64,000 bases of DNA, taken from positions 1-64,000 of the IMG/VR virus record IMGVR_UViG_3300005910_000004, one strand, 5' to 3'. The notes beneath the pieces are model-generated. The model worked only from the letters and a program-made list of their open reading frames with translations, searched no databases and was not told the DNA's origin. Positions 27,497-36,184 of this stretch are shown here, piece after piece. The DNA comes from a virus. The position numbers were made by a program, and so were the translations under genes. How positions within the stretch are numbered: position 1 is the stretch's first letter; each line of letters starts with the position of its first letter.

Positions 27497-28105
27497 ATGG
27501 ACAGTCTAGATAAAATGTTATCAGAAATTGTTTCACCATTTGATGAAACTGAAACTGATCAGAGCGATGTTAATGAAAAGCAGTATTTACAATATCGAAA
27601 AAACGCATTAGTACAAGCTATTGGTAAAATAAAAGGATTTCAAGAATTTGATCTTTATTGGGAAGATATATTAAATGAATTAGAACTTGATGATACTAGG
27701 TTATTTTTAACGATATGTTTGCATAGGTTGGCGGAAATATACCCTGTAGATATTTTGATAGATTATATTAATACTGATAATATATTAGAGAATGATTTGG
27801 ATGGAGTTATTAAATTAATTCACTTTTTTGTATATGATGAATGGATGGAATATATTGTTTTGTATATGCCATACATTGATATACCGCTTTTAAAAAGTCC
27901 AAAATTGATCTCAAATAAGGTAAAAGAAGGATATTTTAAAACACAAGAAAAAATATTAAATGATGACAATATTCATTCATTGATTCGATATCACTTTGAA
28001 TTCTGTACTAGGACTCAAGGTGAAAGGACAATTATGATTTGGATAGGTAAGGATATTACTGGGGTTGTATCTAGACAACTCGTATTAAATAAAAAGGAAG
28101 AATAA
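27497..28105 (+). CDS. Unknown acidic protein
   Basis: 202 residues from ATG 27497 (GAGAGG at 27482-27487). Not recognised. Acidic and helical with many aromatic residues in the middle. It shares its final base with the next start (ATAATGA), implying coupling. Its place between rpoB and the SSB candidate suggests a replication/transcription role, unproven. Confidence 0.55.
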   Translation: MDSLDKMLSEIVSPFDETETDQSDVNEKQYLQYRKNALVQAIGKIKGFQEFDLYWEDILNELELDDTRLFLTICLHRLAEIYPVDILIDYINTDNILENDLDGVIKLIHFFVYDEWMEYIVLYMPYIDIPLLKSPKLISNKVKEGYFKTQEKILNDDNIHSLIRYHFEFCTRTQGERTIMIWIGKDITGVVSRQLVLNKKEE

Positions 28106-28338
28106 TGATTACAATTAAGAAAGATGGAAAGATATTTCAGATGCCTAATAATGATTTTATGGCTATCCAGGATACTTCAGATGGGATGTATTTTAGATTT
28201 AAAGATGGTGGTGAGTTGAGGATTTTATGTGCTGTTACTGCTGAGGTTAAAGCAGCTTCTAGTATGTTAATGAATTCTACTGCTACGAACATTACTTTGG
28301 ATTTTAACGCCAAACCATTCATCAGTATAGACGGTTAA
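28105..28338 (+). CDS. Small unknown protein
   Basis: 77 residues, coupled to the preceding gene by a one-base overlap and with GGAAG upstream. Alternating hydrophobic and charged residues suggest a small beta-barrel-like fold. Not recognised. Confidence 0.55.
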   Translation: MITIKKDGKIFQMPNNDFMAIQDTSDGMYFRFKDGGELRILCAVTAEVKAASSMLMNSTATNITLDFNAKPFISIDG

Positions 28339-28536
28339 AATAAAAGTTTATTGCTATATATATTTATATATGAATAGCAGAGAAACATTACTTAATTTTT
28401 ATATTTAAATAGTCTTGAATCATTACGTCTGAACCTAACAATTTGGATTGTAATGATTAAATTACATAGGTTATATTGTCTCAATTCATTCTTTTTTGTT
28501 GAGATAAAAAATTATATTATATGGAGAAATACACAT
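28339..28536 (+). promoter_or_regulatory. Intergenic leader with promoter-like AT motif
   Basis: Holds TATATATTTATATATGAATAG at 28356-28377, within an imperfect hairpin TGCTAT...ATAGCA. The segment through about 28405 resembles 14830-14875 of the other large intergenic region (both continue AAA..ATTAC..A). Likely carries the promoter of the abundant-type gene that follows. Confidence 0.35.
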
Positions 28537-29400
28537 ATGGCATTACTTAATGCATCACAGTATGGGAAACTTGGAGATGTTTCATCTTCTCAGCAGCGCC
28601 GAACACCTGGAAAATTTCATTCAGTGTTTATTACTGGTGCTTCTCGGGAAGGACAGGAAATCGGCAAGTTTCAGGTTATGTCTGATTTAGACAAAGGAAT
28701 ATATTTAAAACAGAATGAATCAGAAGTATTATTCATTCCTTATTTTATTAAACGTATTTGGACAAAGTATACTGAGTCTTTGAATCAGAAAAATGAAAAA
28801 TATTCAAAACTTGTTGCTTTTGGATGGGCGGATGATATTCCGAAACTTGATGATGATTGCAAATATTCTTATATTATTGCTGGTCTTTTATTAGATAAAA
28901 ATGGTCAGGCTATGAAACATGAAATTGATATTGAAGATGCTGGTATTAAAGTTGGTGATCCAGTTTTATGTTATTTTTCATGCGGTGGTATGAAATTTAA
29001 TGGTGCTATGAAATTCATTGATCATATTTCGGATAAAGCTAAGGATCTTCCACCTTTGAGTGATAGTCCTGAATTCGAAAGAACTGTTGTATATCCGCGT
29101 AGGTTTATTTGTAAGGTTATGAAAGGTATAGCCCCATCAAAGCATGGCGATAAAATGGTATTTGATTTTGCAGTGGCAACTCAATTACCAGATAAGGTTG
29201 TTGGAAAAGTTATGGATAGCGCAATGGGATTACTTCCAGAGTTTGAGAAGCAGTTTGATAAAACAGCATTTGTTCGTGGTGGGACTGCATCATCAGTTTC
29301 AACATCAGTAGATTCTGATGCTCCGACATTTACTGAAGCACCAGACCCAGTTCCTGAATCAGATATTGTTACAGATGATGATTTTGATTTGGGTATTTAA
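28537..29400 (+). CDS. Candidate single-stranded DNA-binding protein
   Basis: 287 residues from ATG 28537 (GGAGA). The last ~30 residues form an acidic, flexible tail ending DDDFDLGI, the kind of C-terminal tip by which SSB proteins contact partners. The body is rich in short beta strands with Lys and aromatic residues and has Ser/Thr/Pro-rich linkers before the tail. It has its own leader and a strong terminator, consistent with high expression. No conserved OB-fold signature could be read by eye, so the call rests on tail, length and context beside topoisomerase genes. Confidence 0.4.
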   Translation: MALLNASQYGKLGDVSSSQQRRTPGKFHSVFITGASREGQEIGKFQVMSDLDKGIYLKQNESEVLFIPYFIKRIWTKYTESLNQKNEKYSKLVAFGWADDIPKLDDDCKYSYIIAGLLLDKNGQAMKHEIDIEDAGIKVGDPVLCYFSCGGMKFNGAMKFIDHISDKAKDLPPLSDSPEFERTVVYPRRFICKVMKGIAPSKHGDKMVFDFAVATQLPDKVVGKVMDSAMGLLPEFEKQFDKTAFVRGGTASSVSTSVDSDAPTFTEAPDPVPESDIVTDDDFDLGI

Positions 29401-29427
29401 ATAATCGACCTTCCTTAGGTTACAAGT

Positions 29428-29456
29428 CCCGTCTCACATTATGAATGTGAGACGGG
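29428..29456 (+). terminator. Strong terminator after the SSB candidate
   Basis: CCCGTCTCACATT-ATG-AATGTGAGACGGG, a 13-bp perfect stem followed by CATTTTAAT. Confidence 0.88.
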
Positions 29457-29501
29457 CATTTTAATATAAAAGGAGAACTTAAACATATTTGATTGTATTC
29501 A

Positions 29502-29515
29502 GAATAAAATTAAAA
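29502..29515 (+). promoter_or_regulatory. GAATAAAATTAAAA element upstream of endonuclease gene
   Basis: Directly abuts AAGGATT and the ATG at 29527. It lies downstream of a terminator, so the endonuclease needs its own promoter; this recurrent motif is the best candidate. Confidence 0.4.
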
Positions 29516-29526
29516 GGATTAATTTT

Positions 29527-30423
29527 ATGATATGTTGTGAAAAATGCCATAAAGAATTTCATAGAGATTTTGCATTACAGATGCATTTGATGACTGGTAA
29601 AAAACATAAATCAGAATGTTATCAATATTATATTGATGAGTATAAACATGAGAGTGATTTCCCAACTAGGAAATATTCGAAGACTAAATTAGGAATTAAT
29701 CATATTCAATGTGAGTGTTGTTCGAGAAGATTTAAAAATTTAACTATGCACTTGAATCGATATTCTCCTGATTGTTATAGGTATTATATTGATAAGTATG
29801 GAGATGAAGATAATTTTCCCATGAGAACAATTAATAATAAAGGACAGTGTCTTGATTGTGGATCCAAGACATCTCATTATAGTATAAAATATTGTTCTAA
29901 ATGTTATATAAAGTATCTTCCGCAGAAAACCGATATGAAATTAATTGAATTAATAAGAAAAAAAGTTAAAGAAACTACATCAGATCCAGTATATCGAAAA
30001 AATCTATCAAAAAAAGTAAAAGAATCATTTCGAAAAAATCCAAAATTAGCTGAGAATCAGAGAAAATATATGCTTGAGGGTGGTGCTATAAAAGCATTAC
30101 TTGGTAATAAAAATCCATCTAAACCTCAAATTGAATTCTTTGGATTGGTTTGTGATATCCGAGATGATTCTGTTATGAATCATCCCATTTGGGAATTGAA
30201 TATTTTATTAGATATTGCTATCCCTTCATTGAAATTGAATTTGGAATATGACGGATCTTATTGGCATCAGAATAAAGAATTAGATGATATTAGAGATATG
30301 AATTTAACTAAGATGGGGTGGGTCATATATAGATTTATAGATCGAATTCCTAGTTTGAAGGAATTATCAGAAATAATAAAAAGGACTGAATATGACAGAA
30401 GACATCAAAAAATCGGACTATGA
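29527..30423 (+). CDS. Homing endonuclease-like protein with zinc fingers and Vsr-like C-terminus
   Basis: 298 residues. Two N-terminal fingers (CEKCHKEF...H; CECCSRRF...H) each followed by a Y-x-Y-Y-I-D segment, a CGS...CSKC cluster near 115-135, and a C-terminal nuclease-like part with LDIAIPSLKLNLEYDGSYWHQ, D-x-x-D and WVIYRF. This is the DUF559/Vsr arrangement, related to but distinct from the YGVDN-repeat endonucleases nearby. It overlaps the start of the topoisomerase B gene by 32 bp, so it sits immediately upstream of the fractured gene. Confidence 0.6.
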   Translation: MICCEKCHKEFHRDFALQMHLMTGKKHKSECYQYYIDEYKHESDFPTRKYSKTKLGINHIQCECCSRRFKNLTMHLNRYSPDCYRYYIDKYGDEDNFPMRTINNKGQCLDCGSKTSHYSIKYCSKCYIKYLPQKTDMKLIELIRKKVKETTSDPVYRKNLSKKVKESFRKNPKLAENQRKYMLEGGAIKALLGNKNPSKPQIEFFGLVCDIRDDSVMNHPIWELNILLDIAIPSLKLNLEYDGSYWHQNKELDDIRDMNLTKMGWVIYRFIDRIPSLKELSEIIKRTEYDRRHQKIGL

Positions 30424-32233
30424 CCACAATCAAATACAGACTCTTAGTGAGATTGAGCACCTTCGATTAAACCCAGCGATGTACGTTGGAGAAACTGAAA
30501 CTCCAAACCATTTAATTTATGAAGTATTTGATAATGCATTAGATGAAGCGAATGCTGGTCATGCTGATTTGATAGGGGTGTTTGTAGATAATGCTAAGCA
30601 TGTTTTTACTGTTTCTGATAATGGACGGGGTATTCCTATAACTGGGAATGTTATACCGACAATTGCAACGAAGTTATTTAGTGGTGGTAAATTCTCAAAG
30701 GGGTCTGAGGGGTCCGCATATGGGATTGCTGCTGGTCTACATGGTATTGGACTAGTAGCCGTAACTGCACTAAGTGATTGGGTTGAGATCATAGTGTATA
30801 GAGATAAAAAAAGAGCTTTTTATAGATTTGAAAACACTGTTCTAGCTAAAGAAGAGATTACTGATTATAAAGAAATTCCACCATTCTCAAGTCAAATCTC
30901 ATTTAAGCCTTCTCAGAAGTATTTTGAAACTCTTGATATGGATATTGGTCCTATTCGAGATAGGTTGGAGATTGCATCTGTACATATTCCTAAATTAAAA
31001 TTGATTTTAATGAATAATGGAGAGAAAGAGATAATTAACTGTAACGTTGATGATTTCTTTAAACGAACATTATTGAAAAATAAAACAACGGATGTTACTC
31101 CTATCTTTATAGCTAAAACTAAAGTTAAAGATGAAGAAATATTAGTGAAGTTTGCATGGGATTGTTCAGTACCATCAAGTCCACGACATTTAGGAAGTGT
31201 GAATATATTACCTGTGAATCAGGGAACACATATCAATAAAGTGTATATTGCATTCAAAAATGTATTTACAGCTTATGCTAAAAAAGAAAAGTTAAATTTT
31301 ACTCCTCAAGATTGTTTGGTTGGGTTTCGAGTATTTACTAGTGTGTCGTTATACACACCTGAATATTCAAGTCAGACTAAAGAAAAATTATCTACATCTA
31401 AAGCTAAAATGGATCATTTGTTTAATGGTTTAGAAGATCAAATTGAAGCTATGATTGATAAATATCCATCAGTAAAAACACAGATTCTAGGTTTTTTTGA
31501 AGGGTATAGAAAAAGTTTATCTGTTAATAAAAATATTATAAAGGGTAGTAAGAATGTATCTAGATTTAATCAAATAATAGATTCAAAATTAAAAGATTGT
31601 ACTTCACATGATGTTGCTAGAAGTGAATTGTTTATTACTGAGGGAGCATCTGCTGCCGGGGGATTGGTTCAATGTAGAGATCCGAAGATTCATGCTCTTT
31701 TGGGTTTGAAAGGTAAGATTCCTAATTTGGCTGGGACCAAAAAAGATTTTCTTAAGAATAAGGAAATTGTGGAAATTATTAATGCTTTAGGAACTGGGAT
31801 TGAACCTGATTTTAATTTGGAAACATTAAGGTATGGAAAAATTATGTTCGCTACAGATGCTGATGCTGATGGTTGCGTACCTCGAAATCATACACTCGTA
31901 TATGTTCAAACTAAAAAAGAACAAATTAAAAAGATTAATCTCTCAGAAATAATTGATAATGTAGATCAATTTAAAGATTCTTTTATTTTAGGATATGATG
32001 AAATTGATTTGAAATATATTTGGACTCCTATTTTAAAAATATGGCCTTATAAAATATTTAAAAAATGGTTAGATGTTGAAATGGAAGATGGTTCTATTCT
32101 TACATTAACACATGATCATCTAGTTTTAACTGAAAATAGAGGATGGATCCGATGTGATGAATTAAATAATGGAGATAATATAATAGATGCAAACGAAACC
32201 ATTAAAAATTCAAAAACTCTTTCAGACTTATGA
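30392..32233 (+). CDS. Type II DNA topoisomerase subunit B, N-terminal piece fused to intein N-half
   Basis: 613 residues, AAAAGGA before the ATG. Residues 1-494 are the GyrB/ParE-like extein: GHKL ATPase motifs (DNALDEA, DNGRGIP, GLHGIGLVAV), transducer segment, then Toprim TEGASAAGG and ATDADADG, where it breaks. At Cys495 (codon 31874-31876) an intein N-half begins; it contains the splicing block B TLTHDHL. The host gene continues at 33898. Without trans-splicing the Toprim metal site would be incomplete, so the enzyme should depend on the intein. With the subunit A gene at 36.2 kb it forms the phage topoisomerase. Confidence 0.9.
   Translation: MTEDIKKSDYDHNQIQTLSEIEHLRLNPAMYVGETETPNHLIYEVFDNALDEANAGHADLIGVFVDNAKHVFTVSDNGRGIPITGNVIPTIATKLFSGGKFSKGSEGSAYGIAAGLHGIGLVAVTALSDWVEIIVYRDKKRAFYRFENTVLAKEEITDYKEIPPFSSQISFKPSQKYFETLDMDIGPIRDRLEIASVHIPKLKLILMNNGEKEIINCNVDDFFKRTLLKNKTTDVTPIFIAKTKVKDEEILVKFAWDCSVPSSPRHLGSVNILPVNQGTHINKVYIAFKNVFTAYAKKEKLNFTPQDCLVGFRVFTSVSLYTPEYSSQTKEKLSTSKAKMDHLFNGLEDQIEAMIDKYPSVKTQILGFFEGYRKSLSVNKNIIKGSKNVSRFNQIIDSKLKDCTSHDVARSELFITEGASAAGGLVQCRDPKIHALLGLKGKIPNLAGTKKDFLKNKEIVEIINALGTGIEPDFNLETLRYGKIMFATDADADGCVPRNHTLVYVQTKKEQIKKINLSEIIDNVDQFKDSFILGYDEIDLKYIWTPILKIWPYKIFKKWLDVEMEDGSILTLTHDHLVLTENRGWIRCDELNNGDNIIDANETIKNSKTLSDL
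31874..32230 (+). other. Split-intein N-half (IntN, ~119 residues)
   Basis: It begins with the nucleophilic Cys after extein Gly494 (block A: C-V-P-R-N-H-T-L-V), has block B (T-x-x-H as THDH, followed by G-W-I-R-C-D-E-L) and ends at the stop, with no block F/G. The length is typical of split-intein N parts. Confidence 0.88.
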
Positions 32234-33782
32234 ACAATACATATCTAAAAGGAAACGAGGTTTATTAGCTACTGTTCATACTATAATGAAGGATGTAGAC
32301 GTTCAGAATTGGTTAAATGATAATAATTCAACTGGTCGAGATTTAGATGAAAAATTATATTTGATATATCATTGTCTTGATCATGTTGAATTATGTCCAT
32401 ATTGTAATAAACCTAAAAAATTCACTTTGAAAAAAGAATATGAAATTGATGGGATGAAACATAGAAAATGTAAAAAATTCCCATTCAATCATATCTTTCA
32501 ATCATATGATGAATTTTATGGTATTGAAGAATTTAAAAAAACTACTTATTTTTTATTCATTCAAAAACCAGAAATTCCTTTATTAATAGAAACGTGGAAG
32601 AATAGTCATCCTTTGTTTTATAATTATAATGAACAATACATTCTTCCATTATTTTCATATATAACAAATGAAGAAGATTTAAATCAAATTTCAATATGTA
32701 AATATTGTGGAAAGTTTAAAGCTTCTATAAATTATGATTTGTTTTTGAAACAAAAGAAAATTTATTTTAATGATTATTGTTTTTCATGCGCTGAAATATA
32801 TAGAGGTGAAACGTTTCAAAAATCAGCTCGAAGATTATATGGTGTTGATAATTATAGTCAATTACAATCAGTAAAAAATAAAAAAGTTGAAACATGTCAA
32901 TTGAATTATGGTGTTGATAATCCAATGCAACATGATGATATTAAAGATCGTCATATGAACACATGCATTGATCGATATGGAGTAGAGAATATATCTCAGA
33001 TAGATGATGTGAAAATTAAAAAATTAGAATCTATATTAAAACATTATGGTGATTGTGATACTTTTATAGATATGAGTCTTGGTCATTTTTGTCGAAGTCT
33101 TGGAGTACAAAATGTTTCTCAATTAGATTCAGTTAAAGATAAGAAAATTGAAACATTTTGGTCTAATTATGGAGTAACTAATATTTTTGAGACTTCTGAA
33201 TTTAAAATTTATTTAAAAAAATATAATTTAAAAAAATATGGTGTTGAAAATATATTTCAAAGTGAAGAATTTAAAGAAAAATCTAAATTTACATGTTTGA
33301 AAAAATATGGAGTTGAATATTGGTCTCAATCATTTGAAGGTCGAAAATTTTTACGAGAAACTTTAATTGCAAGAATAGATGATCAGATATTAAATGGGGA
33401 ACCTGTAACACCATTTGTTGGGAATATGGAACGTCCATGTTTGGATACATTGTCTAAAGAATTAGATATATTTATTTTAAGAAATCCTATGTGTATTGGT
33501 TATTTTCCAGATGGTTATATAGAAGAATATAATTTAGTAATTGAATTTGATGAACGTTATCATTTTACTGATAATTATGAAACATATTGTGATCGAGATA
33601 TAAAGAAGAATAAAGATTATAATGAATTTGGATTGAATATTATAAGAATAAAAATGAATGAATGGATGATTGATCCAAAATTAATTATTTTGAATTTAAA
33701 ACGAAAGATATTACAATTTGTTCCGGATCCAAAAATAAAACCAATATTTATTGGAAAAAGATATCGCATAAAAAGGATTTAA
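32187..33782 (+). CDS. Free-standing EDxHD homing endonuclease between the split-intein halves
   Basis: 531 residues, the longest endonuclease here. ATG 32187 overlaps the IntN coding end by 47 bp in another frame, with GGAGAT as ribosome site. The N-terminal ~200 residues carry two Cys clusters (CPYCNK, CKYCGK...CFSC). Six or more YGVDNxxQ repeats follow (~215-400), then the nuclease region GYFPDGY, IEFDERYHF and a C-terminal Ile-Lys-rich end. Probably cuts intein-less topoisomerase genes at the insertion site and spreads the whole cassette by recombination repair; that target is inferred from position. Confidence 0.82.
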   Translation: MQTKPLKIQKLFQTYEQYISKRKRGLLATVHTIMKDVDVQNWLNDNNSTGRDLDEKLYLIYHCLDHVELCPYCNKPKKFTLKKEYEIDGMKHRKCKKFPFNHIFQSYDEFYGIEEFKKTTYFLFIQKPEIPLLIETWKNSHPLFYNYNEQYILPLFSYITNEEDLNQISICKYCGKFKASINYDLFLKQKKIYFNDYCFSCAEIYRGETFQKSARRLYGVDNYSQLQSVKNKKVETCQLNYGVDNPMQHDDIKDRHMNTCIDRYGVENISQIDDVKIKKLESILKHYGDCDTFIDMSLGHFCRSLGVQNVSQLDSVKDKKIETFWSNYGVTNIFETSEFKIYLKKYNLKKYGVENIFQSEEFKEKSKFTCLKKYGVEYWSQSFEGRKFLRETLIARIDDQILNGEPVTPFVGNMERPCLDTLSKELDIFILRNPMCIGYFPDGYIEEYNLVIEFDERYHFTDNYETYCDRDIKKNKDYNEFGLNIIRIKMNEWMIDPKLIILNLKRKILQFVPDPKIKPIFIGKRYRIKRI

Positions 33783-33783
33783 T

Positions 33784-33897
33784 ATGAAAGTTAAAATAAT
33801 AATAGAACGAAAATCTGATGAAGATGAATTATTTTGTGATTTAACAACTGGTACTGGTAATTTTGTTTTGGCTAATTCTGGTTGTGTTATACATAAT
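33784..33897 (+). other. Split-intein C-half (IntC, 38 residues)
   Basis: Starts with its own ATG; blocks F and G are intact and end in His-Asn immediately before Ser. Comparable in size to known split-intein C parts. Confidence 0.88.
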
Positions 33898-34242
33898 AGT
33901 CATATTACTGCATTGTTAATGGTTATGGCTTTGAAATTAGTTCCGGCATTACTCAGAGAACAGAAACATATATATAGAGCGATCATGCCATTGTATGGTG
34001 CGACGGTCAAGAAGAAGTTTATACCATTATTTACAGATGAAGATCTTGAGAAATTTAAAATAACTAATCCAAATCAGAAAATTCAGAGATATAAAGGGTT
34101 GGGGGAAATGAATCCAGATCAATTAAAGGTATGTCTTTTAGATAAAGATACACGAAGATTGGAATTGATTAAATATCCTACAAATCCAGGAGATATCTTT
34201 AAATTGATGACAAGTGCTGAACTCAAACGAGATCTTATTTAA
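33784..34242 (+). CDS. Intein C-half fused to the C-terminal piece of topoisomerase subunit B
   Basis: 152 residues from ATG 33784 (AAAAGGA). Residues 1-38 are an intein C-half: LFCDLTTGTGNFVLANSG (block F) and CVIHN (block G, terminal His-Asn). Ser39 is the +1 extein residue, followed by HITALLM, which continues the Toprim SHIRTLL motif of GyrB, and QRYKGLGEMNPDQL, the conserved tail motif. Joined to the N-extein (494 residues) this gives a 608-residue subunit without gap or overlap. It is translated from its own start, so splicing must occur in trans. Confidence 0.9.
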   Translation: MKVKIIIERKSDEDELFCDLTTGTGNFVLANSGCVIHNSHITALLMVMALKLVPALLREQKHIYRAIMPLYGATVKKKFIPLFTDEDLEKFKITNPNQKIQRYKGLGEMNPDQLKVCLLDKDTRRLELIKYPTNPGDIFKLMTSAELKRDLI

Positions 34243-34246
34243 GTTA

Positions 34247-34260
34247 GAATAAATTAAAAT
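34247..34260 (+). promoter_or_regulatory. GAATAAATTAAAAT element
   Basis: Lies 15 bases upstream of the ATG at 34276, directly after the topoisomerase piece. One of the recurrent GAATAAA(W)TAAAA sites. Confidence 0.3.
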
Positions 34261-34275
34261 AATGAGGATTTTATC

Positions 34276-35175
34276 ATGGACGGATTTCAGATTATCAATA
34301 ATTTATTAAATGAATCGAGGGGAGAATTCCTTGAATTTGAAGCTGAATATAAAAGTTGGTGGAAGACTTTAAAGAATCACATGAAAGGTAAGAAAGAAAT
34401 TATCTTCCTTGAAAAATGTCCTCGATTTCCATCTGAAGAAAAGCTGATAAAAAAATCATTTAAGAATATTGATGTTGAGGTTCGTTTAAGTTCAAGTTGG
34501 GAAATTGATATATTTACAATGCCTGGCATTCAAAGTATGAGTGATAAAAAACGAATGGATATGTATGGATGGGCATATTGGGTTTCTTATAGTATACCTG
34601 CTTTAATGAAATTGAATATTGGTGGTGTTAAACCGGGACCAAGACCGAATACTGCTATTTTTCCAGCTAACAAATGTAAATTTATTATATTCGTATCTAA
34701 AGGTGCATTAACTGAATTAGAACCAGAAGAGCGTCTTGCTGTTTATTTACATGAGATTGGTCATTGGCATCATACAGCTCAATCTATTCCTTTTCAGATG
34801 AGAGAATTCTATGAACGAGAAGGTCGACCATATACTATAGCTTATTTTTTAACTGCGCTTGGTATTTACTTACAAAGGTATGAAGAATATGATAGTGATT
34901 TATTTTCTATTAAAGCAGGATTTGGTTTACAATTAAGTAATGCTTTTCGGAAAATGAGTAAGGTTCGAGATAAAAGTGTAGCGAATTGGTGGATTCAAAA
35001 ATCTGATGAAGCTACTAAACGTGCAATTGAATATCATAATAGAATTGAAGATGAGAGTCATGGAAATGGATCTTATCCATCTATGAATAACAGAATTAGG
35101 CAAGCAAATGAATACAGAAATAATGAAGAATTCAGGAAAAGGGCCGATAAACACATCGATTCCAGATCTGGATAA
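34276..35175 (+). CDS. HEIGH-type zinc metallopeptidase-like protein
   Basis: 299 residues, GAGG upstream. The zinc-binding HEIGHWHH helix (~160-167) and a downstream Glu-rich helix (YEEYDSDLFSIKAGFG) fit gluzincin peptidases such as M48. No transmembrane segments are seen, unlike HtpX. The substrate is unknown; processing of virion or host proteins is possible. A second, diverged HEIGH protein follows, so the two are likely paralogues by duplication. Confidence 0.6.
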   Translation: MDGFQIINNLLNESRGEFLEFEAEYKSWWKTLKNHMKGKKEIIFLEKCPRFPSEEKLIKKSFKNIDVEVRLSSSWEIDIFTMPGIQSMSDKKRMDMYGWAYWVSYSIPALMKLNIGGVKPGPRPNTAIFPANKCKFIIFVSKGALTELEPEERLAVYLHEIGHWHHTAQSIPFQMREFYEREGRPYTIAYFLTALGIYLQRYEEYDSDLFSIKAGFGLQLSNAFRKMSKVRDKSVANWWIQKSDEATKRAIEYHNRIEDESHGNGSYPSMNNRIRQANEYRNNEEFRKRADKHIDSRSG

Positions 35176-35256
35176 ACCATCCATATTAGAAAAGATGAGA
35201 TATAAATTAACTATGAAAAAGATTAATAAAGAAAGAAGGAAAGGTAGGATATAATA

Positions 35257-36105
35257 ATGTCAGATAGAATTCTTGGGAGAAATGTAATTTCTAAATCTGT
35301 GAATTCTATATTGTATGAGTTTGAATGGGATAATATGACCAGACCTCGGGATGTGATAGCTAGTACTGTTGTTGAGGTGATACTGATGGCAACTATAAAA
35401 GCATCAGTCAATTCAATGATTAAAAAGTCAAATATTGATCGTGATCTATCAAGAGAAATATCATCGATAGTTGGTGAAAATATGACTGTTCGAGTTCTTT
35501 TTGATAATAGAGTATTCTCATTTAATGCTAAAAAGGTTTTATGGATTTCTCAGGGGGTTATAAAATTATTAAATCGAGAAGAATTGATTGGTTTATTACT
35601 TCATGAAATTGGTCATGGCGAAGAGAAAATAAAAATCTTATATGATCATTTTACAAAGAACCCAAAGAACCCAAAAGAATTAAAAAGATTATTTTGTATT
35701 TTTGGAAAATTACTTAAGAAAAGAGGAGTTGTATCTGATTGGAAGACAATGAGTCGTGTTTATTTATTAACTTATATATTATATGTTGATGTCATCGGTA
35801 ATCCATATAAGGGGTTATATAAATGGTCATATTCAGATTTAGCAATCCAGTATGGTTATTGGGATGATTATGAGAGTGCTTTATATAAAATAAATAAATA
35901 TATTAAGAAACAAGAGAAATCAAAAATAGCTCTTGAAATTGCTAAACAAGAAGTAAAGAATCCTGGGGCATTTGAACATATTGAAATAAAAATATTAAAA
36001 TCTGCTAATAGTGATAGTGATAATATACAGAATGAGATTAGTAAATTATCAAAAGATAAACCAAAACCTGCTTTTATTCGAAATTATTTAAGAAGTCTTT
36101 TTTAG
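35257..36105 (+). CDS. Second HEIGH-type zinc metallopeptidase-like protein
   Basis: 282 residues, AAAGG upstream of ATG 35257. Carries LLLHEIGHGEEK (~120-131) and YVDVIGNPYKG further on. It shares the strand-HEIGH layout with the preceding protein but little else. Lies between the two topoisomerase subunit genes. Substrate unknown. Confidence 0.6.
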   Translation: MSDRILGRNVISKSVNSILYEFEWDNMTRPRDVIASTVVEVILMATIKASVNSMIKKSNIDRDLSREISSIVGENMTVRVLFDNRVFSFNAKKVLWISQGVIKLLNREELIGLLLHEIGHGEEKIKILYDHFTKNPKNPKELKRLFCIFGKLLKKRGVVSDWKTMSRVYLLTYILYVDVIGNPYKGLYKWSYSDLAIQYGYWDDYESALYKINKYIKKQEKSKIALEIAKQEVKNPGAFEHIEIKILKSANSDSDNIQNEISKLSKDKPKPAFIRNYLRSLF

Positions 36106-36112
36106 ACTTTCT

Positions 36113-36125
36113 GAATAAAATAAAA
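36113..36125 (+). promoter_or_regulatory. GAATAAAATAAAA element
   Basis: Recurrent motif in the gap upstream of topoisomerase subunit A, followed by GGAGTT. Confidence 0.3.
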
Positions 36126-36184
36126 GGAGTTATATTATTGTATATGTTATGATAATTTAAATAATAGAATTTTGAAGGAATAAT

